DNA of 34,135 bases, from positions 1-34,135 of the forward strand of contig CAIUVD010000124.1 of the NCBI GenBank assembly GCA_903902515.1, in the 5' to 3' direction. Positions 1-10,771 of the stretch are shown in pieces. The notes under the pieces are model-generated. The model was not told the DNA's origin and ran no database searches. It saw only the letters and a program-made list of their open reading frames with translations. A program made the translations under genes and the position numbers. Source of the DNA: an uncultured Planctomycetota bacterium. GTDB taxonomy: Bacteria > Planctomycetota > UBA11346. Positions within the stretch are counted from its first letter, which is position 1, and the number at the start of each line of letters is the position of its first letter.

Positions 1-422
1 CCTTCCTTGGCCAACTTGGCGACGACCTCGAAGTTGTCGAAGATCAGCACGGTCTTGGCCAGCTGATCAGCGGCGAGGGCGGCGTTGGGCCCTTCCAGCT
101 CGCGGACCAGGAACGGCACGTTGTAGCCACCGAGCATGGTGCCGAGGAGCTTGATGGCCTCGACGCGGCTGATGAGGGGCGAAACGGTCTCGCCGTGGGC
201 GACCTTGCCCAGCCACTCGCCCTTGACCTTGGCGGCGGGATCGACGCCAGGGGTCACGCGCTCGGACAGCAGGTGGACTAGGAACTTTTCTTCACCGGCC
301 GGTGGGGCTTCCAACAGGGCGCACAGGGCCGCGGTCTGCTTGGGGTCGAGGGGGAGGGCGGGGATGCCCTGCTTCTCACGCTCGGCGGCGGCAGCGCGGT
401 AGTCGGCGAGGAAACTGCTCAT
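1..422 (-). CDS. acnB: aconitate hydratase B, N-terminal part (cut by window edge)
   Basis: AcnB interconverts citrate and isocitrate in the TCA cycle. Reading the minus strand from the ATG at 422 gives a protein starting MSSFLADYRAAAAEREKQG, followed by IPALPLDPKQTAAL, a PPAGEE segment and an SPLISRVEAIKLLGTMLGG segment. This is the helical N-terminal (HEAT-like) domain typical of AcnB and absent from AcnA. About 140 residues are visible; the Fe-S catalytic domains lie beyond position 1. An AAGGA Shine-Dalgarno sits 8 bases before the start. The gene diverges from sucC across a 222-bp region that carries a dyad, consistent with coordinated control of TCA genes. The assignment rests on recognisable family sequence, not on the iron-ligand cysteines, which are outside the window. 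Confidence 0.9.
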   Translation of the reverse strand, partial: MSSFLADYRAAAAEREKQGIPALPLDPKQTAALCALLEAPPAGEEKFLVHLLSERVTPGVDPAAKVKGEWLGKVAHGETVSPLISRVEAIKLLGTMLGGYNVPFLVRELEGPNAALAADQLAKTVLIFDNFEVVAKLAKE

Positions 423-502
423 GGCGAAAGTCCTTACGAGGGCTGGATAAAGATGGGCGGAGACTAAACGACGAGTCGGGATTGCCAGCCCACGGAAAGC
501 GT

Positions 503-522
503 TTGTGCGCGGGTCCGCACAA
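503..522. promoter_or_regulatory. operator-like dyad TTGTGCG-N6-CGCACAA between acnB and sucC
   Basis: A perfect 7-bp inverted repeat with a 6-bp spacer (20 bp in all) sits mid-way between the divergent acnB and sucC starts. The size and spacing suit a dimeric helix-turn-helix regulator. Its position would allow control of both genes. The regulator is unknown, and I see no convincing -35/-10 pair nearby. Confidence 0.4.
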
Positions 523-644
523 TTTCCCCTCCCCTGTCGGCCGAACGATTGGCGGCGGACCTCGGCCGCACATCGTCCCGCACGAAGACCTTTTGGCCGG
601 TGGCGTTGTTCCTCCGGCTTTCAACTCCAGGCAGGACCACCTCC

Positions 645-1885
<1,241 letters not shown>

Positions 1886-1889
<4 letters not shown>

Positions 1890-2257
1890 AGGCCCACCTG
1901 GCCATCCTGGTTGCCGCCATGGCCATCGTCACCAGCGGGTGCTATTCCCGCCGGTCGACGACCGTGTCGGAATCCAAGGCCACGACGATTCTGGAGCGGG
2001 ACGGCTGGTCCCCCCGCAAGACCTCCTACGGGGTCGATTCTGAATTCGCCTGGCAGCGTCCTCATGACGTCGTGTCGGCCCTCTGCTTCGGTCTCACTTT
2101 CACCCGTCATCGGGTGGAAAACGGCGAAGTGGTGAGCGAGACCTATGGCTGGTCCCTGATCCCTGGGCTGTTCGGCATCCTGCCGGGCTTCCTGGTCAAC
2201 ATCCCCATCCCCCTGGAAGACGAGACCCAACGGTCGCTAACGTCTTCCAAGGGCTGA
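1886..2257 (+). CDS. small predicted lipoprotein embedded between sucC and sucD
   Basis: This 123-residue protein has a basic start, a short hydrophobic stretch ([15 protein letters not shown]) and a lipobox-like VTSGC, so Cys19 is the likely lipidated residue after signal peptidase II cleavage. The mature part is small and mixed in character, with a hydrophobic segment near the C-terminus ([19 protein letters not shown]) that could touch the membrane. I do not recognise the family. The GTG start overlaps the sucC stop (GTGA), which suggests translational coupling, and sucD begins 30 bases after its stop. A lipoprotein inside a sucCD unit is unusual. It may simply ride on a strong housekeeping promoter; no metabolic role can be read from the sequence. 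Confidence 0.75.
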
Positions 2258-2287
2258 ATCACTTATCTCACTACGAAAGCATCCACC

Positions 2288-3178
2288 ATGGCTGTCCTCG
2301 TCGACAAAAACACCAAACTGATCTGCCAGGGCATCACCGGCAAGGTCGGTACCTTCCACTCCAACGGCGCCGTCAACTACGGCACCCAGTTCGTCGGCGG
2401 CGTGACCCCCGGCAAGGGCGGCCAGACCTGGACCGCCGGTAACGGCAAGCTCTTCCCGGTGTGGAACACCGTGGCCGAGGCTGTGAAGCAGGGCGGCGCC
2501 ACCGCCTCCATGATTTTCGTGCCGCCCCCCGGTGCCGCCGATGCCATCTGCGAAGCCATCGATGCCGGCGTCGAACTGATCGTCGCCATCACCGAAGGCG
2601 TCCCCGCCCGCGACATGTACCTGGTGAAGAAGAAGCTGGCTGGCAGCAAGAGCCGCCTGGTCGGCCCCAACTGCCCCGGCGTCATCACCCCCGGCGAGTG
2701 CAAGATCGGCATCATGCCGGGCTACATCCACAAGCGTGGCACCACCGGCATCGTCAGCCGTTCCGGCACCCTGACCTACGAAGCCGTGTTCCAGTCCACG
2801 GGCGCGGGCCTCGGCCAGTCGACCTGCATCGGTATCGGCGGCGACCCGATCAAGGGCACCGACTTCATCGACGCCCTGACCCTGTTCCAGAACGATGATG
2901 AGACCAAGTACATCATCATGATCGGTGAAATCGGCGGCGACTCGGAAGAGAAGGCCTGCGAGTTCATCAAGAAGCACGTCACCAAGCCGGTGGTCGGCTT
3001 CATCGCCGGTTCCCGCGCCCCCAAGGGCAAGCGCATGGGCCACGCTGGCGCCATCGTGTCCGGCAACACCGGCACGGCGGAAGCCAAGTTCGCGGCCATG
3101 AAGGACGCCGGCGTGTTCATCGCTGAATCCCCCGCGACCCTCGGCGAGACCCTGCTGAAGGCGGCTGGCAAGCGCTGA
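2288..3178 (+). CDS. sucD: succinyl-CoA synthetase alpha subunit
   Basis: SucD carries the CoA-binding domain and the histidine phosphorylated during succinyl-CoA/succinate interconversion. The 296-residue length is normal for the family. [17 protein letters not shown] at the N-terminus is the CoA-binding Rossmann region, VGPNCPGVI near 125-133 is a family signature, and GHAGAIVSG places the active-site phosphohistidine at His252. It follows the small lipoprotein gene by 30 bp and is closed by a strong intrinsic terminator 17 bases after its stop, so it is the last gene of the sucC unit. Confidence 0.97.
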   Translation: MAVLVDKNTKLICQGITGKVGTFHSNGAVNYGTQFVGGVTPGKGGQTWTAGNGKLFPVWNTVAEAVKQGGATASMIFVPPPGAADAICEAIDAGVELIVAITEGVPARDMYLVKKKLAGSKSRLVGPNCPGVITPGECKIGIMPGYIHKRGTTGIVSRSGTLTYEAVFQSTGAGLGQSTCIGIGGDPIKGTDFIDALTLFQNDDETKYIIMIGEIGGDSEEKACEFIKKHVTKPVVGFIAGSRAPKGKRMGHAGAIVSGNTGTAEAKFAAMKDAGVFIAESPATLGETLLKAAGKR

Positions 3179-3195
3179 GCGCGACCCCGGTTGCT

Positions 3196-3232
3196 GACCC
3201 CACGGCCCCCTGGGCCGTGGGGTCATTTTTTT
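3196..3232 (+). terminator. intrinsic terminator of the sucC-sucD unit
   Basis: A perfect 13-bp GC-rich stem (GACCCCACGGCCC pairing with GGGCCGTGGGGTC) with a 3-base loop is followed by one A and seven T. It is a textbook rho-independent terminator just after sucD. Confidence 0.95.
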
Positions 3233-3535
3233 CCGTGGCCCCGCGATCGATCGAAGGACGTCATCCCAGCCCCTCCAATTGCATACCCACACCATCCCTG
3301 CATCAGGCATCATCGCCAACCTCTCCTCGGCGACCTCATGGGCAAAATCCCTTGGCAATCCGGGGGCGATTCGGTCGAAATGATGATGCATGCAACCCTC
3401 TATCCACCACATGTGTATCACACGGATCGTTCATGCCTTCAATAGCCTAGACAGCTTATCCTCAGCATTCCCCGGTCGGTATCGTACAAGCCCCCTTCCT
3501 CCGCCCCACGCCCTCTGGCCACGCCCGGGAACGCC
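3233..3535. other. 303-bp intergenic region upstream of the xylose-type transporter
   Basis: No gene is supported here; the short open frames lack family resemblance and ribosome binding sites. The region must hold the promoter of xylFGH. It contains a dyad at 3413-3423, annotated separately, and the sequence GATGCATGC at 3385-3393. A TATCCT at 3457-3462 could be a -10, but no matching -35 is evident. Confidence 0.5.
3413..3423. promoter_or_regulatory. possible operator GTGTATCACAC upstream of xylF
   Basis: GTGT-ATC-ACAC is a short dyad about 113 bp before the xylF start. The 10-mer GTATCACACG at 3415-3424 also occurs, inverted, at 14771-14780 just downstream of the LacI-family gene. This suggests, but does not prove, one regulator acting at both loci. 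Confidence 0.3.
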
Positions 3536-4624
3536 ATGTCCGTCCGCAATATTCTCCTCGTCATCTCGTTGATCCTGAGTGTCGTCATCGGTGCAGCCAT
3601 TGCCCGGGGGAAGGGTGGAGGGGCGGAACAGAGCGCCGACCATGGGACCAAGAAGATCAAGATCGGCCTGTCCCTCGATACCCTCAAGGAAGCCCGGTGG
3701 CAGGGGGACCGCGATCGCTTCGTGGCTAAGGCCAAGAGCCTGGGGGCCGAGGTCCTGGTGCAGTCTGCCAGCGGCAATGACGCCGACCAAATGACCCAGT
3801 GCCAATCCCTGATCGCCAATCGGGTCGATGTGCTGGTGATCGTACCCCATGACGGCCGGTTGATGGCCAAGGCCGTCGAGGAAGCCCACAAGGAAGGCAT
3901 CCCGGTGATCGCCTACGACCGCCTCATCACCGGCGTCGATCTCGATCTCTACGTGACTTTCGACAACGTCGAGGTCGGTCGCCAGCAGGCCCGCTTCCTG
4001 GTCGAGAAAATGGGCGGCAAGGGCACCATCGTTCGCGTCCTCGGGGCGCCCACGGACAACAACGCCAAACTGTTCAAGCAGGGCCAGGACGAAATCCTTG
4101 ACCCCCTCATCAAGTCCGGGGCCATCACCATCGCCCACGAGGATTGGGCCGAGGACTGGAGCCCGATCAACGCCAAGAAGATCGTCACCGCCGCCATCAC
4201 CAAGGGCGTGGCTTTCCAGGGCCTGCTGGCCTCGGCCGACGGCGTGGCCGGGGGTGCCATCCAGGCCCTGACCGAAGAGAAACTGACGGGGATCATCGTC
4301 ACCGGCCAGGACGCCGAACTGGCGGCGTGTCAAAAAATCGTCGACGGCAGCCAGACCATGACCATCTACAAGCCCCTCCACCTGCTGGCCAACGGAGCCG
4401 CCGAGATGGCCGTCAAGCTCGCCCAGGGCCGGCCGGTGGTGGCCACCGCCACCGTCAACAACGGCACCGTCGATGTGCCGTCGGTCCTCTACCGCGTTCT
4501 GACCGTCCATAAGGACAACCTGTGCGAGACGGTGATCGCCGACGGCTTCCAGCCCTTCGAAGAAGTCTACCGCTCGGTGCCCGAGTCCCAGCGGCCCCTC
4601 AAGCCCACCGTCGTCAAGCCCTGA
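3536..4624 (+). CDS. xylF: xylose-type sugar ABC transporter, periplasmic substrate-binding protein
   Basis: This protein captures a pentose or similar sugar in the periplasm and delivers it to XylGH. The 362 residues begin with a hydrophobic export segment (ILLVISLILSVVIGAAIA). There is no lipobox cysteine, so it is either cleaved by signal peptidase I or stays anchored by its N-terminus. XylF-type motifs follow: ARWQGDRDRF (53-62), VIAYDRLI (124-131), DNNAKLF (174-180), ASADGVAGGAIQAL (232-245), GQDAEL (257-262) and TIYKPL (276-281). These match XylF along its whole length rather than generic ribose binders. It is the first gene of a three-gene operon with short gaps. True substrate specificity cannot be read from sequence; no xylose isomerase or xylulokinase lies in the window. 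Confidence 0.9.
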   Translation: MSVRNILLVISLILSVVIGAAIARGKGGGAEQSADHGTKKIKIGLSLDTLKEARWQGDRDRFVAKAKSLGAEVLVQSASGNDADQMTQCQSLIANRVDVLVIVPHDGRLMAKAVEEAHKEGIPVIAYDRLITGVDLDLYVTFDNVEVGRQQARFLVEKMGGKGTIVRVLGAPTDNNAKLFKQGQDEILDPLIKSGAITIAHEDWAEDWSPINAKKIVTAAITKGVAFQGLLASADGVAGGAIQALTEEKLTGIIVTGQDAELAACQKIVDGSQTMTIYKPLHLLANGAAEMAVKLAQGRPVVATATVNNGTVDVPSVLYRVLTVHKDNLCETVIADGFQPFEEVYRSVPESQRPLKPTVVKP

Positions 4625-4631
4625 TCCCGCC

Positions 4632-6164
4632 ATGACCACCCCTGTCCTGGCCACCGACCAGCTGGTGAAGCGATTCCCCGGCGTGGTCGCCCTCAAGGGC
4701 GTGAGTTTCGACCTCCGTCCGGGCGAGATCCACGCCATCTGCGGCGAAAACGGCGCCGGTAAGTCGACCCTCATCAAGACCCTGTCCGGTATCCACCCCC
4801 ATGGCTCCTACGAGGGCCGGATCCTGGTCGAAGGCCGGGAAGTGGCCTTTGCTGGTATTGCTGATGCCGAAGACAAAGGCATCGGCGTCATCTACCAGGA
4901 ACTGGCCCTGGTCCCGGAAATGACCGTGGCCGAGAACATCGCCCTGGGCCGGGAACCGACCCGGGGCGGGCTGGTGGACTGGCTGGGGATGAACGACCAG
5001 GCGCGCACGTTGCTCGCCAAGTTCAACATCAACCTCGACCCCGAAACCCGCGTCGGCACCCTCGGCGTCGGCCACCAGCAGCTGGTCGAGATCGTTCGCG
5101 CCCTCGGGAAGGATTCGCGGGTCCTGATCCTCGACGAGCCGACCGCCGCCCTGGCCAGCCACGAGGTCGCCTTGCTGCTGGAGATCCTCAAGGACCTCCG
5201 CAGGCGCGGCATCGCCTGCATCTACATCAGCCACAAACTGGAGGAGGTGTTCGCGGTCTGCGATCGCATCACCATCATCCGCGATGGGGCGACCATCACG
5301 ACCCTGGAGACCGCCAAGACCAACCGTGACGAAGTCATTCGCCACATGGTCGGGCGCGAGATCCAGGATCTGTTCCCCCGCCGAGCCGGGGAGGCCGGTG
5401 CCCCCCTGCTGACGGTCCGCAACCTCTCGGCAGAACCCGCTGAAGGCGACGGCATCACCCTCAAGGACATTGCCTTCGAGGTTCGGGCGGGTGAAGTCCT
5501 CGGCATCGGTGGCCTGATGGGCGCCGGTCGCAGCGAGACCTTGATGCATATTTTTGGCGCCTGGGGTCGGCGGACGGCGGGCTCCGTGACCCTCAAGGGC
5601 CAGCCCCATGATGCGCCGACGCCGGGCGACTCGATCCGGCGCGGCCTGGTGATGGTGACCGAGGACCGCAAGAAATTGGGCCTGGTCCTGGATGAATCCA
5701 TCGGCTTCAACATGTCCCTCTCATCCTTAGAGCGCTTCGCCAAGAAGGGACTGCTGGATGCCTCGGCAGAATTCGTGACCAACCAGTCCTTCTTCCAGCG
5801 CCTGCGGGTCAAGGCCCCGGACCTCGAATCCCGGGTCGGCGGTCTATCGGGCGGCAACCAGCAGAAGGTGGTGATTGGGAAGGCGCTGATGACCGGGCCC
5901 TCGGTCGTGTTTCTCGACGAACCGACCCGGGGCATCGACGTTGGTGCCAAATTGGAAGTCTACGAACTGATCAACGAGCTAACCGCCGCCGGCAATGCCG
6001 TGGTGCTGGTGTCGAGCGAACTCCCCGAACTGATGGGCATGAGCGACCGCATCATCATGCTCGGTGAAGGTCGCGTCGGTGGCGCCTTCGTGCGGGGCCA
6101 ATGCACGCCGGACCAGCTCCTCCACGCCGCCATCGCCGCCCACGCCGCGCCCCCTTCCAGGTAA
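4632..6164 (+). CDS. xylG: xylose-type sugar ABC transporter, tandem ATP-binding protein
   Basis: This is the cytoplasmic ATPase of the importer, with two fused ABC cassettes as in XylG, RbsA and AraG. The first cassette has Walker A GENGAGKST (38-46), the degenerate signature LGVGHQQ and Walker B LILDEPTAAL. The second has LSGGNQQKVV (405-414) and VVFLDEPTRGIDVGA. Its Walker A region (GLMGAGRSE) is degenerate and lacks the lysine, which is normal for the second half of this family. The 510-residue length is typical. It starts 7 bases after xylF stops and ends 4 bases before xylH starts. Confidence 0.95.
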   Translation: MTTPVLATDQLVKRFPGVVALKGVSFDLRPGEIHAICGENGAGKSTLIKTLSGIHPHGSYEGRILVEGREVAFAGIADAEDKGIGVIYQELALVPEMTVAENIALGREPTRGGLVDWLGMNDQARTLLAKFNINLDPETRVGTLGVGHQQLVEIVRALGKDSRVLILDEPTAALASHEVALLLEILKDLRRRGIACIYISHKLEEVFAVCDRITIIRDGATITTLETAKTNRDEVIRHMVGREIQDLFPRRAGEAGAPLLTVRNLSAEPAEGDGITLKDIAFEVRAGEVLGIGGLMGAGRSETLMHIFGAWGRRTAGSVTLKGQPHDAPTPGDSIRRGLVMVTEDRKKLGLVLDESIGFNMSLSSLERFAKKGLLDASAEFVTNQSFFQRLRVKAPDLESRVGGLSGGNQQKVVIGKALMTGPSVVFLDEPTRGIDVGAKLEVYELINELTAAGNAVVLVSSELPELMGMSDRIIMLGEGRVGGAFVRGQCTPDQLLHAAIAAHAAPPSR

Positions 6165-6168
6165 CCCG

Positions 6169-7296
6169 ATGAAACGCCTGTCTATCCGCGACTTCTCCCT
6201 GGTGCTGGCTCTGGTGGCCATCGTCGCCTTCTTCACCATCCAATCGCCGGTCTACCTCGATCCGCGCAACCTCTCGAACCTGGCGGTGGAGTTCTCGATC
6301 ATCGCCGTCCTGGCGTTGGGCGTGTTCCTGATCCTGCTGCCGGGCCAGACCGATCTATCGACGGGCTCGGGCGTGGGCCTGTTTGGCGGCGTGGCCGCCG
6401 TGCTGATCTACAACCAGGGCTGGCCAGCCCCGGCGGCCATGGGCGCAGCGTTTGTCGGAGCCGTGGCCCTGTGGGCCCTGATGGGCCTGCTGATCGTCAA
6501 ACAACGGATCCCGGCCTTCATCATGACCCTCGCGGGCATGCTGGTGTTCAAGGGCCTGCACTGGGCGACCATCGAAAACAGCACCATCCCGGTGAAAGTC
6601 GGAGCCCAGGACAACCTGTTCTCGTCCCTCACCACCTGGTACCTGCCCCCGTCCGCTGGCTGGGCGGTGGTGGCCGTGGCCGTGGCGGCCCTTGGCTGGG
6701 CGGCCCTGCGGGCCCGGGCCCGCCGCATCGCCCACGGCCTGACGGTCGAGGACCGCGACACCGCCTTCGCCGGCTGGCTGATTCCCGTCCAGCTGTTGAT
6801 CCTGCTGGTGGTGGTCCTCAACCAGTTCAATGGGGTGCCCCTGCCGATTTTGCTCCTCGGCGTCACCGCCGTGGCGGTCTTCATCCTGACCCGCCACACG
6901 CCCTTCGGCCGACACCTCTACGCCATCGGCGGTAATGCCGAGGCCAGCCGCATCAGCGGCATCCCGGTTGAGCGGACCATCGTCATCGCCTTCGCCCTGT
7001 GCGGCGTGACGGTGGCCGCCACCGGCTTCCTGCAGACGGCCTACGCCGGCGCCAGCACCAGCACCATTGGCCAGTTCCTGGAACTCGATGCCATCGCCGC
7101 CTGCGTCATCGGTGGCGTCAGCCTGGCGGGCGGCAAGGGCACCGTCGGCGGCGTGCTGTTTGGGGCCCTGATCATGACCGCCCTGCTCAACGGCATGACC
7201 CTGTTGGCCGTCGACCCGGAACTGAAGTTGATCGCCCGCGGCCTGGTCCTGGCCCTGGCGGTGTGGATGGACGTGGCCCTGTCCAAGCGTCGCTGA
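6169..7296 (+). CDS. xylH: xylose-type sugar ABC transporter, permease
   Basis: This is the inner-membrane permease partnering XylG. It begins MKRLSIRDFSLVLALVAIVAF; the ATG at 6169 was chosen because the in-frame codons upstream lie inside xylG and do not look like a permease. About ten hydrophobic segments are spread over 375 residues. Family motifs include FLILLPGQTDLSTGSGVGL, IMTLAGMLVFKGL, FGRHLYAIGGNAEASRISGI (the cytoplasmic loop contacting the ATPase) and IGGVSLAGGKGTVGGVLFGA. It is the last gene of the operon. No terminator is visible in the 18 bases before the convergent gene ends, so read-through into its antisense is possible. Confidence 0.93.
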   Translation: MKRLSIRDFSLVLALVAIVAFFTIQSPVYLDPRNLSNLAVEFSIIAVLALGVFLILLPGQTDLSTGSGVGLFGGVAAVLIYNQGWPAPAAMGAAFVGAVALWALMGLLIVKQRIPAFIMTLAGMLVFKGLHWATIENSTIPVKVGAQDNLFSSLTTWYLPPSAGWAVVAVAVAALGWAALRARARRIAHGLTVEDRDTAFAGWLIPVQLLILLVVVLNQFNGVPLPILLLGVTAVAVFILTRHTPFGRHLYAIGGNAEASRISGIPVERTIVIAFALCGVTVAATGFLQTAYAGASTSTIGQFLELDAIAACVIGGVSLAGGKGTVGGVLFGALIMTALLNGMTLLAVDPELKLIARGLVLALAVWMDVALSKRR

Positions 7297-7314
7297 GGGA
7301 CGCCAAACCCGGAT

Positions 7315-8352
7315 TCAGGTGGCCAGGGCCTCGGCGGCCGCCAGACCACTGAGGGCGGCGCCTTCGATGCGCGGCCGGTCGCCGAAGCCGTCGCCCGCCA
7401 GCAGAAACGGCGACGGCGCGGGGAGGCGCAGGAACTCCTCGGTCTCGGTGCGGATGGGCAGACTGTACTTCCAGCGGTGCAGGACCTCCACTTCCGGCAA
7501 GGCTGGCCAACGGACCCCAAGGCGGGTCAGGGCGGCCCGGGCCGCGTCCCGCAGGGGCGGCAGCAGGAGCGCGGGATCCACCGCCTCGGCCTTGGCGCTC
7601 CAACCGCCGGTGGCGTGGACCACCAGCACTTCCCCTGTCGTCGTCACGCCCTTGGCCCGTTGGGAGGCCATCCAGCCCAGGGGTAGGCTGGGATCCTCGA
7701 TCCGCACCCCGCCAGGAGCGGGCAGGATCGCCTCCATGGCATGGGGCCAGGCCATCAACAACGCATGACAGGGCTGGTAGGCAATCCGCGTTAAGGCCTC
7801 CGGCACCGGGAGGCCACTGGCCATCAGGAGGGCGGCGGCCTGGGGGCCCGGCAGGGTGCAGATGATGGCCTCGGCGTTTACCTGTTCCTCGGGGCCCGTC
7901 GATGCGCCACGCACCGTATCCCCGGGGACCAGGGCCACGATCCATCCACCCTCCGGGGCGGGATCCAGGTGGGTGACGGTGGTGAACGAACGGACCTCCA
8001 AGCCCTCGGCAAGGTTCGCTCCCAAGGTCCGGAAGCCCCCGGGGGCGCACCACCGGGGATGCCCATCGGCGGCCACCACGCCCCCGGCGGTCAAAACGGG
8101 GAATCCGTCACACCAGCGACGGACCTGACCAGCCCGCTCCCAACCCTCCACCAACGTGGCGAAACGCGGATCCCGGACCGACAGGAACTGCGCTCCATGA
8201 TCACAGGCCAAGCCTCCGACACTGCGGGTAGCCAGGCGCCCCCCAGGATGTCGGCCCTTGTCGATGACCAGGGCACGCCAACCGGATTCCTGGACGCGGC
8301 GGGCAGCCACGAGACCGGCCACCCCCGCCCCGATGATCAAACAAGTCCGCAT
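7315..8352 (-). CDS. renalase-like NAD(P)/FAD-dependent amine-oxidase-fold oxidoreductase
   Basis: The 345-residue protein starts [19 protein letters not shown], a Rossmann dinucleotide-binding motif with glycines at 8, 10 and 13, followed by a GG doublet region ([13 protein letters not shown]) typical of the flavin amine oxidase superfamily. [15 protein letters not shown] and the C-terminal [20 protein letters not shown] (the FAD pyrophosphate and ribityl region) match bacterial renalase-like proteins. The start at 8352 is preferred because 32 upstream in-frame codons do not fit the family. It diverges from the YyaL-type gene with only 51 bp between starts, so promoters must overlap. The substrate is unknown; bacterial relatives oxidise aberrant dihydropyridine forms of NAD(P)H, but this is not demonstrable here. 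Confidence 0.8.
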   Translation of the reverse strand: MRTCLIIGAGVAGLVAARRVQESGWRALVIDKGRHPGGRLATRSVGGLACDHGAQFLSVRDPRFATLVEGWERAGQVRRWCDGFPVLTAGGVVAADGHPRWCAPGGFRTLGANLAEGLEVRSFTTVTHLDPAPEGGWIVALVPGDTVRGASTGPEEQVNAEAIICTLPGPQAAALLMASGLPVPEALTRIAYQPCHALLMAWPHAMEAILPAPGGVRIEDPSLPLGWMASQRAKGVTTTGEVLVVHATGGWSAKAEAVDPALLLPPLRDAARAALTRLGVRWPALPEVEVLHRWKYSLPIRTETEEFLRLPAPSPFLLAGDGFGDRPRIEGAALSGLAAAEALAT

Positions 8353-8403
8353 GGCCCGATGTTCCGCCCTGGAGCCGTAGGCCGCAAGGTCAGAATCCGT
8401 CCC

Positions 8404-10395
8404 ATGAACGCCCTCGCCGCCTGTTCCAGCCCCTACCTGCGTCAGCATGCGGAGAACCCCGTGGCCTGGGTGCCCTGGTCCTCTGAGGCCTTCGCCGAGG
8501 CCCGTCGGCGGGAGGTGCCGGTACTGGTATCAATCGGCTATGCGACCTGCCACTGGTGCCATGTGATGGCCCATGAGTCGTTTGAGGACCCGGCCACGGC
8601 CGCCCTGATGAATAACGCGTTCGTCTGCATCAAGGTCGACCGCGAGGAGCATCCCGAGGTGGACGCCATCTACATGGATGCTGTCCAGGCCCTGACCGGC
8701 CACGGCGGGTGGCCTCTCAACGCCTTCTGCGACCACCAGGGCCGCCCCTTCCATGCCATGACCTATGCGCCTCGGGCCGGGTGGCAGCGGCTGGTGGAAC
8801 ACTTGGGGCGCCTGTGGCGGGACGACCGGCCCCGGATTCTCAACGCCGCGGCCGAAATCGCCCGCCACCTGGAGGATCCGGTGGCCGAACCCGGCAATCT
8901 GCCGTCGGACCTCCTTGAACGTCTGGCGGATCAAGTCGCTCGGGCCTGGGACGACGAGCATCCGGGGCTGGGCTGGAACCCGGCCAAGGCCCCGAAGTTT
9001 CCGCCCTCGCAACTGCTCAATCTGGCGGTCACCGGCGACCAGCCGGATCTCGCCGCGCACGCCGTCCTGATCCTGGAAGCGATGCAGGACGGCGGCATCC
9101 ATGACCGGGTCGGGGGCGGCTTTCACCGCTACAGTGTCGACCGTGCCTGGCGAATCCCGCATTTTGAAAAAATGCTGTACGACAACGCCCAATTGATCGC
9201 GGCCTATGCAGTGGCTGGGGCGCGCTGGGGGCGGGCGGATTTCACCCGGACCGCCATCAACGCCGGCGATTACCTGCTGCGGGACCTCGCCATCGCCGGT
9301 CCGGGGGACCTGACCGCCGGCCTGGCCAGCGCTGAAGACGCCGACGATCCGGATGGCGAGGGCTCGTTCTACGCCTGGAGCCCCGAGGCCCTGGCCGTCG
9401 CCCTGGGCCCGGTGATCGGCCCCCGCCTGGCCGCCGAGTGGGACCTGGCGCCAGGTGAACCCGAGATCGGCCCTAATGGCCATGCGGATCCAGTGACCAG
9501 CCATATTCCCCATCCCCGGGGCGTCGGCCTGGGGGCAGATCCCCAGGCCCGGCGGGCTTCGTGGGAAAGCTACCTACCGCTGCTGCGGGCCCTGCGGGCC
9601 GGCCGACCCCGGCCGATCCGCGACGACAAGGTGCTGACCGACCAGAACGGCCTGGCCCTGGAGGCCCTGGCGACCCTCGCCCGCCTGACCGGGGAGGAAC
9701 GGTTCATCACCGCCACCCGGACCCTGGCGGCCTTTGTGCAGACCCGACACACCCCCGAGGGCCTGCTTCGCCTACCCCACCGGCCCGCGGTGCTGACGGA
9801 TTACGCCGCCGCCGCCCATGGTCTGATCGCCGCCTTCAATGCCCTCGGCGATCCGACCTTGGTCGATGCCGCCGAGCGCATCATCAGCGAAGCCACCGAG
9901 CGCCTGGCCGCCCCCGATGGCGGCTATTTCATCGCCCCCGCCGGCCGGGAAGACCTGATCCGCCGGGGCCGCGAGGCCCACGACAACGCCTGGCCATCGG
10001 GACAGAACCATCTGGCCCTGGCGGCGGTGCGCCTCCACCACCTGACGGGCGAAGCCCGCTGGGCGGCCGTGGCCGAGGGGATCTTCGCCGCCACCGCCGC
10101 CACCGCGAGCCAGGCGCCCTCGGCCTGCGCCACCCTGCTCACCGCGTGGCGCGATGCCCGGCGCGGAGCCCGGATCGCCGTTGTGGTGGGATCAGACCTG
10201 CTGGCGGCGGCCCGCCGGAGTCTGGACGGACAGACCCTGGTGGTGCCCAACACCATCGACCGGCCCTGGCCATGCCTGACCGGCCGCCGGGAACTGACGG
10301 ACTCCCAGGTCCTGGTGTGCCACGGCACCACCTGCCGACTCCCCGCCAGGACGCCGGCGATGGTCGCCACGGCCTTGAGCCCTGATGGCGTGTAG
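8404..10395 (+). CDS. YyaL/SSP411-type thioredoxin-fold protein (DUF255)
   Basis: This 663-residue protein belongs to the widespread YyaL / spermatogenesis-associated protein 20 family: an N-terminal thioredoxin-like domain followed by an alpha/alpha six-barrel resembling glycosidases and N-acylglucosamine epimerases. [18 protein letters not shown] near the start and CHWCHVM with Cys49 and Cys52 are the family signature. [30 protein letters not shown] and EGSFYAWSP follow in the expected order. The start at 8404 is chosen because relatives begin just before SSPYL; 145 in-frame upstream codons overlap the divergent flavoprotein gene. Its biochemical role is unsettled in the literature. Nothing nearby indicates a specific job. 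Confidence 0.9.
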   Translation: MNALAACSSPYLRQHAENPVAWVPWSSEAFAEARRREVPVLVSIGYATCHWCHVMAHESFEDPATAALMNNAFVCIKVDREEHPEVDAIYMDAVQALTGHGGWPLNAFCDHQGRPFHAMTYAPRAGWQRLVEHLGRLWRDDRPRILNAAAEIARHLEDPVAEPGNLPSDLLERLADQVARAWDDEHPGLGWNPAKAPKFPPSQLLNLAVTGDQPDLAAHAVLILEAMQDGGIHDRVGGGFHRYSVDRAWRIPHFEKMLYDNAQLIAAYAVAGARWGRADFTRTAINAGDYLLRDLAIAGPGDLTAGLASAEDADDPDGEGSFYAWSPEALAVALGPVIGPRLAAEWDLAPGEPEIGPNGHADPVTSHIPHPRGVGLGADPQARRASWESYLPLLRALRAGRPRPIRDDKVLTDQNGLALEALATLARLTGEERFITATRTLAAFVQTRHTPEGLLRLPHRPAVLTDYAAAAHGLIAAFNALGDPTLVDAAERIISEATERLAAPDGGYFIAPAGREDLIRRGREAHDNAWPSGQNHLALAAVRLHHLTGEARWAAVAEGIFAATAATASQAPSACATLLTAWRDARRGARIAVVVGSDLLAAARRSLDGQTLVVPNTIDRPWPCLTGRRELTDSQVLVCHGTTCRLPARTPAMVATALSPDGV

Positions 10396-10492
10396 GGATG
10401 CTGAACTGTTGCTGAACGGGCCGTTGCACCTTCCGAAACGGGGTCCACGGTGCTTCTACCGGGCTCGCACCCGCTGCCTAAGGCCTGAGGGC

Positions 10493-10771
10493 TTATCCGT
10501 CGTTGCGGAAACTCCGGCGGGTCAGGCGCAACTTCAGGACTTTGGCCGCAATCACGGACTTTTCCTCCAGGGTCAGTTCCCGGTCGTGATTCGGGGGCGG
10601 CAGGGGCGCGTACTTGATGGCCTCCGCCTTTTCCACCAGGGCCCTGGCGGCCGCCAGGGCTTTGACGCCCAGGTTGCGGGGTTTCTGGATCCGCCAGCCA
10701 TCGTCATCGAATTCCAGCAGGATGTCGCCGGCGGCCTCGAACTCGACCATCGTCAGGGTGCGTTTCTTCAT
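10493..10771 (-). CDS. small hypothetical protein translationally coupled to the GT-B gene
   Basis: This 92-residue soluble protein starts MKKRTLTMVEFEAAGDILLEF. It has no signal peptide or membrane segment. The N-terminal third is strand-like and acidic (DDDGWRIQKPRNL), and the middle is a probable helix (VKALAAARALVEKAEAIKY). The C-terminus is basic (KLRLTRRSFRNDG). I do not recognise the family. Its ATG overlaps the stop codon of the upstream gene (ATGA), so the two are likely co-translated, and it may act with that glycosyltransferase-like protein. The 97 bases between this gene and the convergent YyaL-type gene show no clear terminator. Confidence 0.7.
   Translation of the reverse strand: MKKRTLTMVEFEAAGDILLEFDDDGWRIQKPRNLGVKALAAARALVEKAEAIKYAPLPPPNHDRELTLEEKSVIAAKVLKLRLTRRSFRNDG

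Noticed and set aside
2237-4777. Long minus-strand frames (394 and 448 codons) opposite sucD and xylF
   Set aside because: The plus-strand genes are certain, and the antisense products are repetitive and lack motifs or a Shine-Dalgarno.
3536-7296. Ribose or galactose transporter identity for xylFGH
   Set aside because: The binding protein matches XylF-type motifs along its length better than RbsB or MglB, although the true substrate may still differ from xylose.
7969-8403. 145-codon N-terminal extension of the YyaL-type protein
   Set aside because: It would overlap the divergent flavoprotein gene, and family members begin just before SSPYL.
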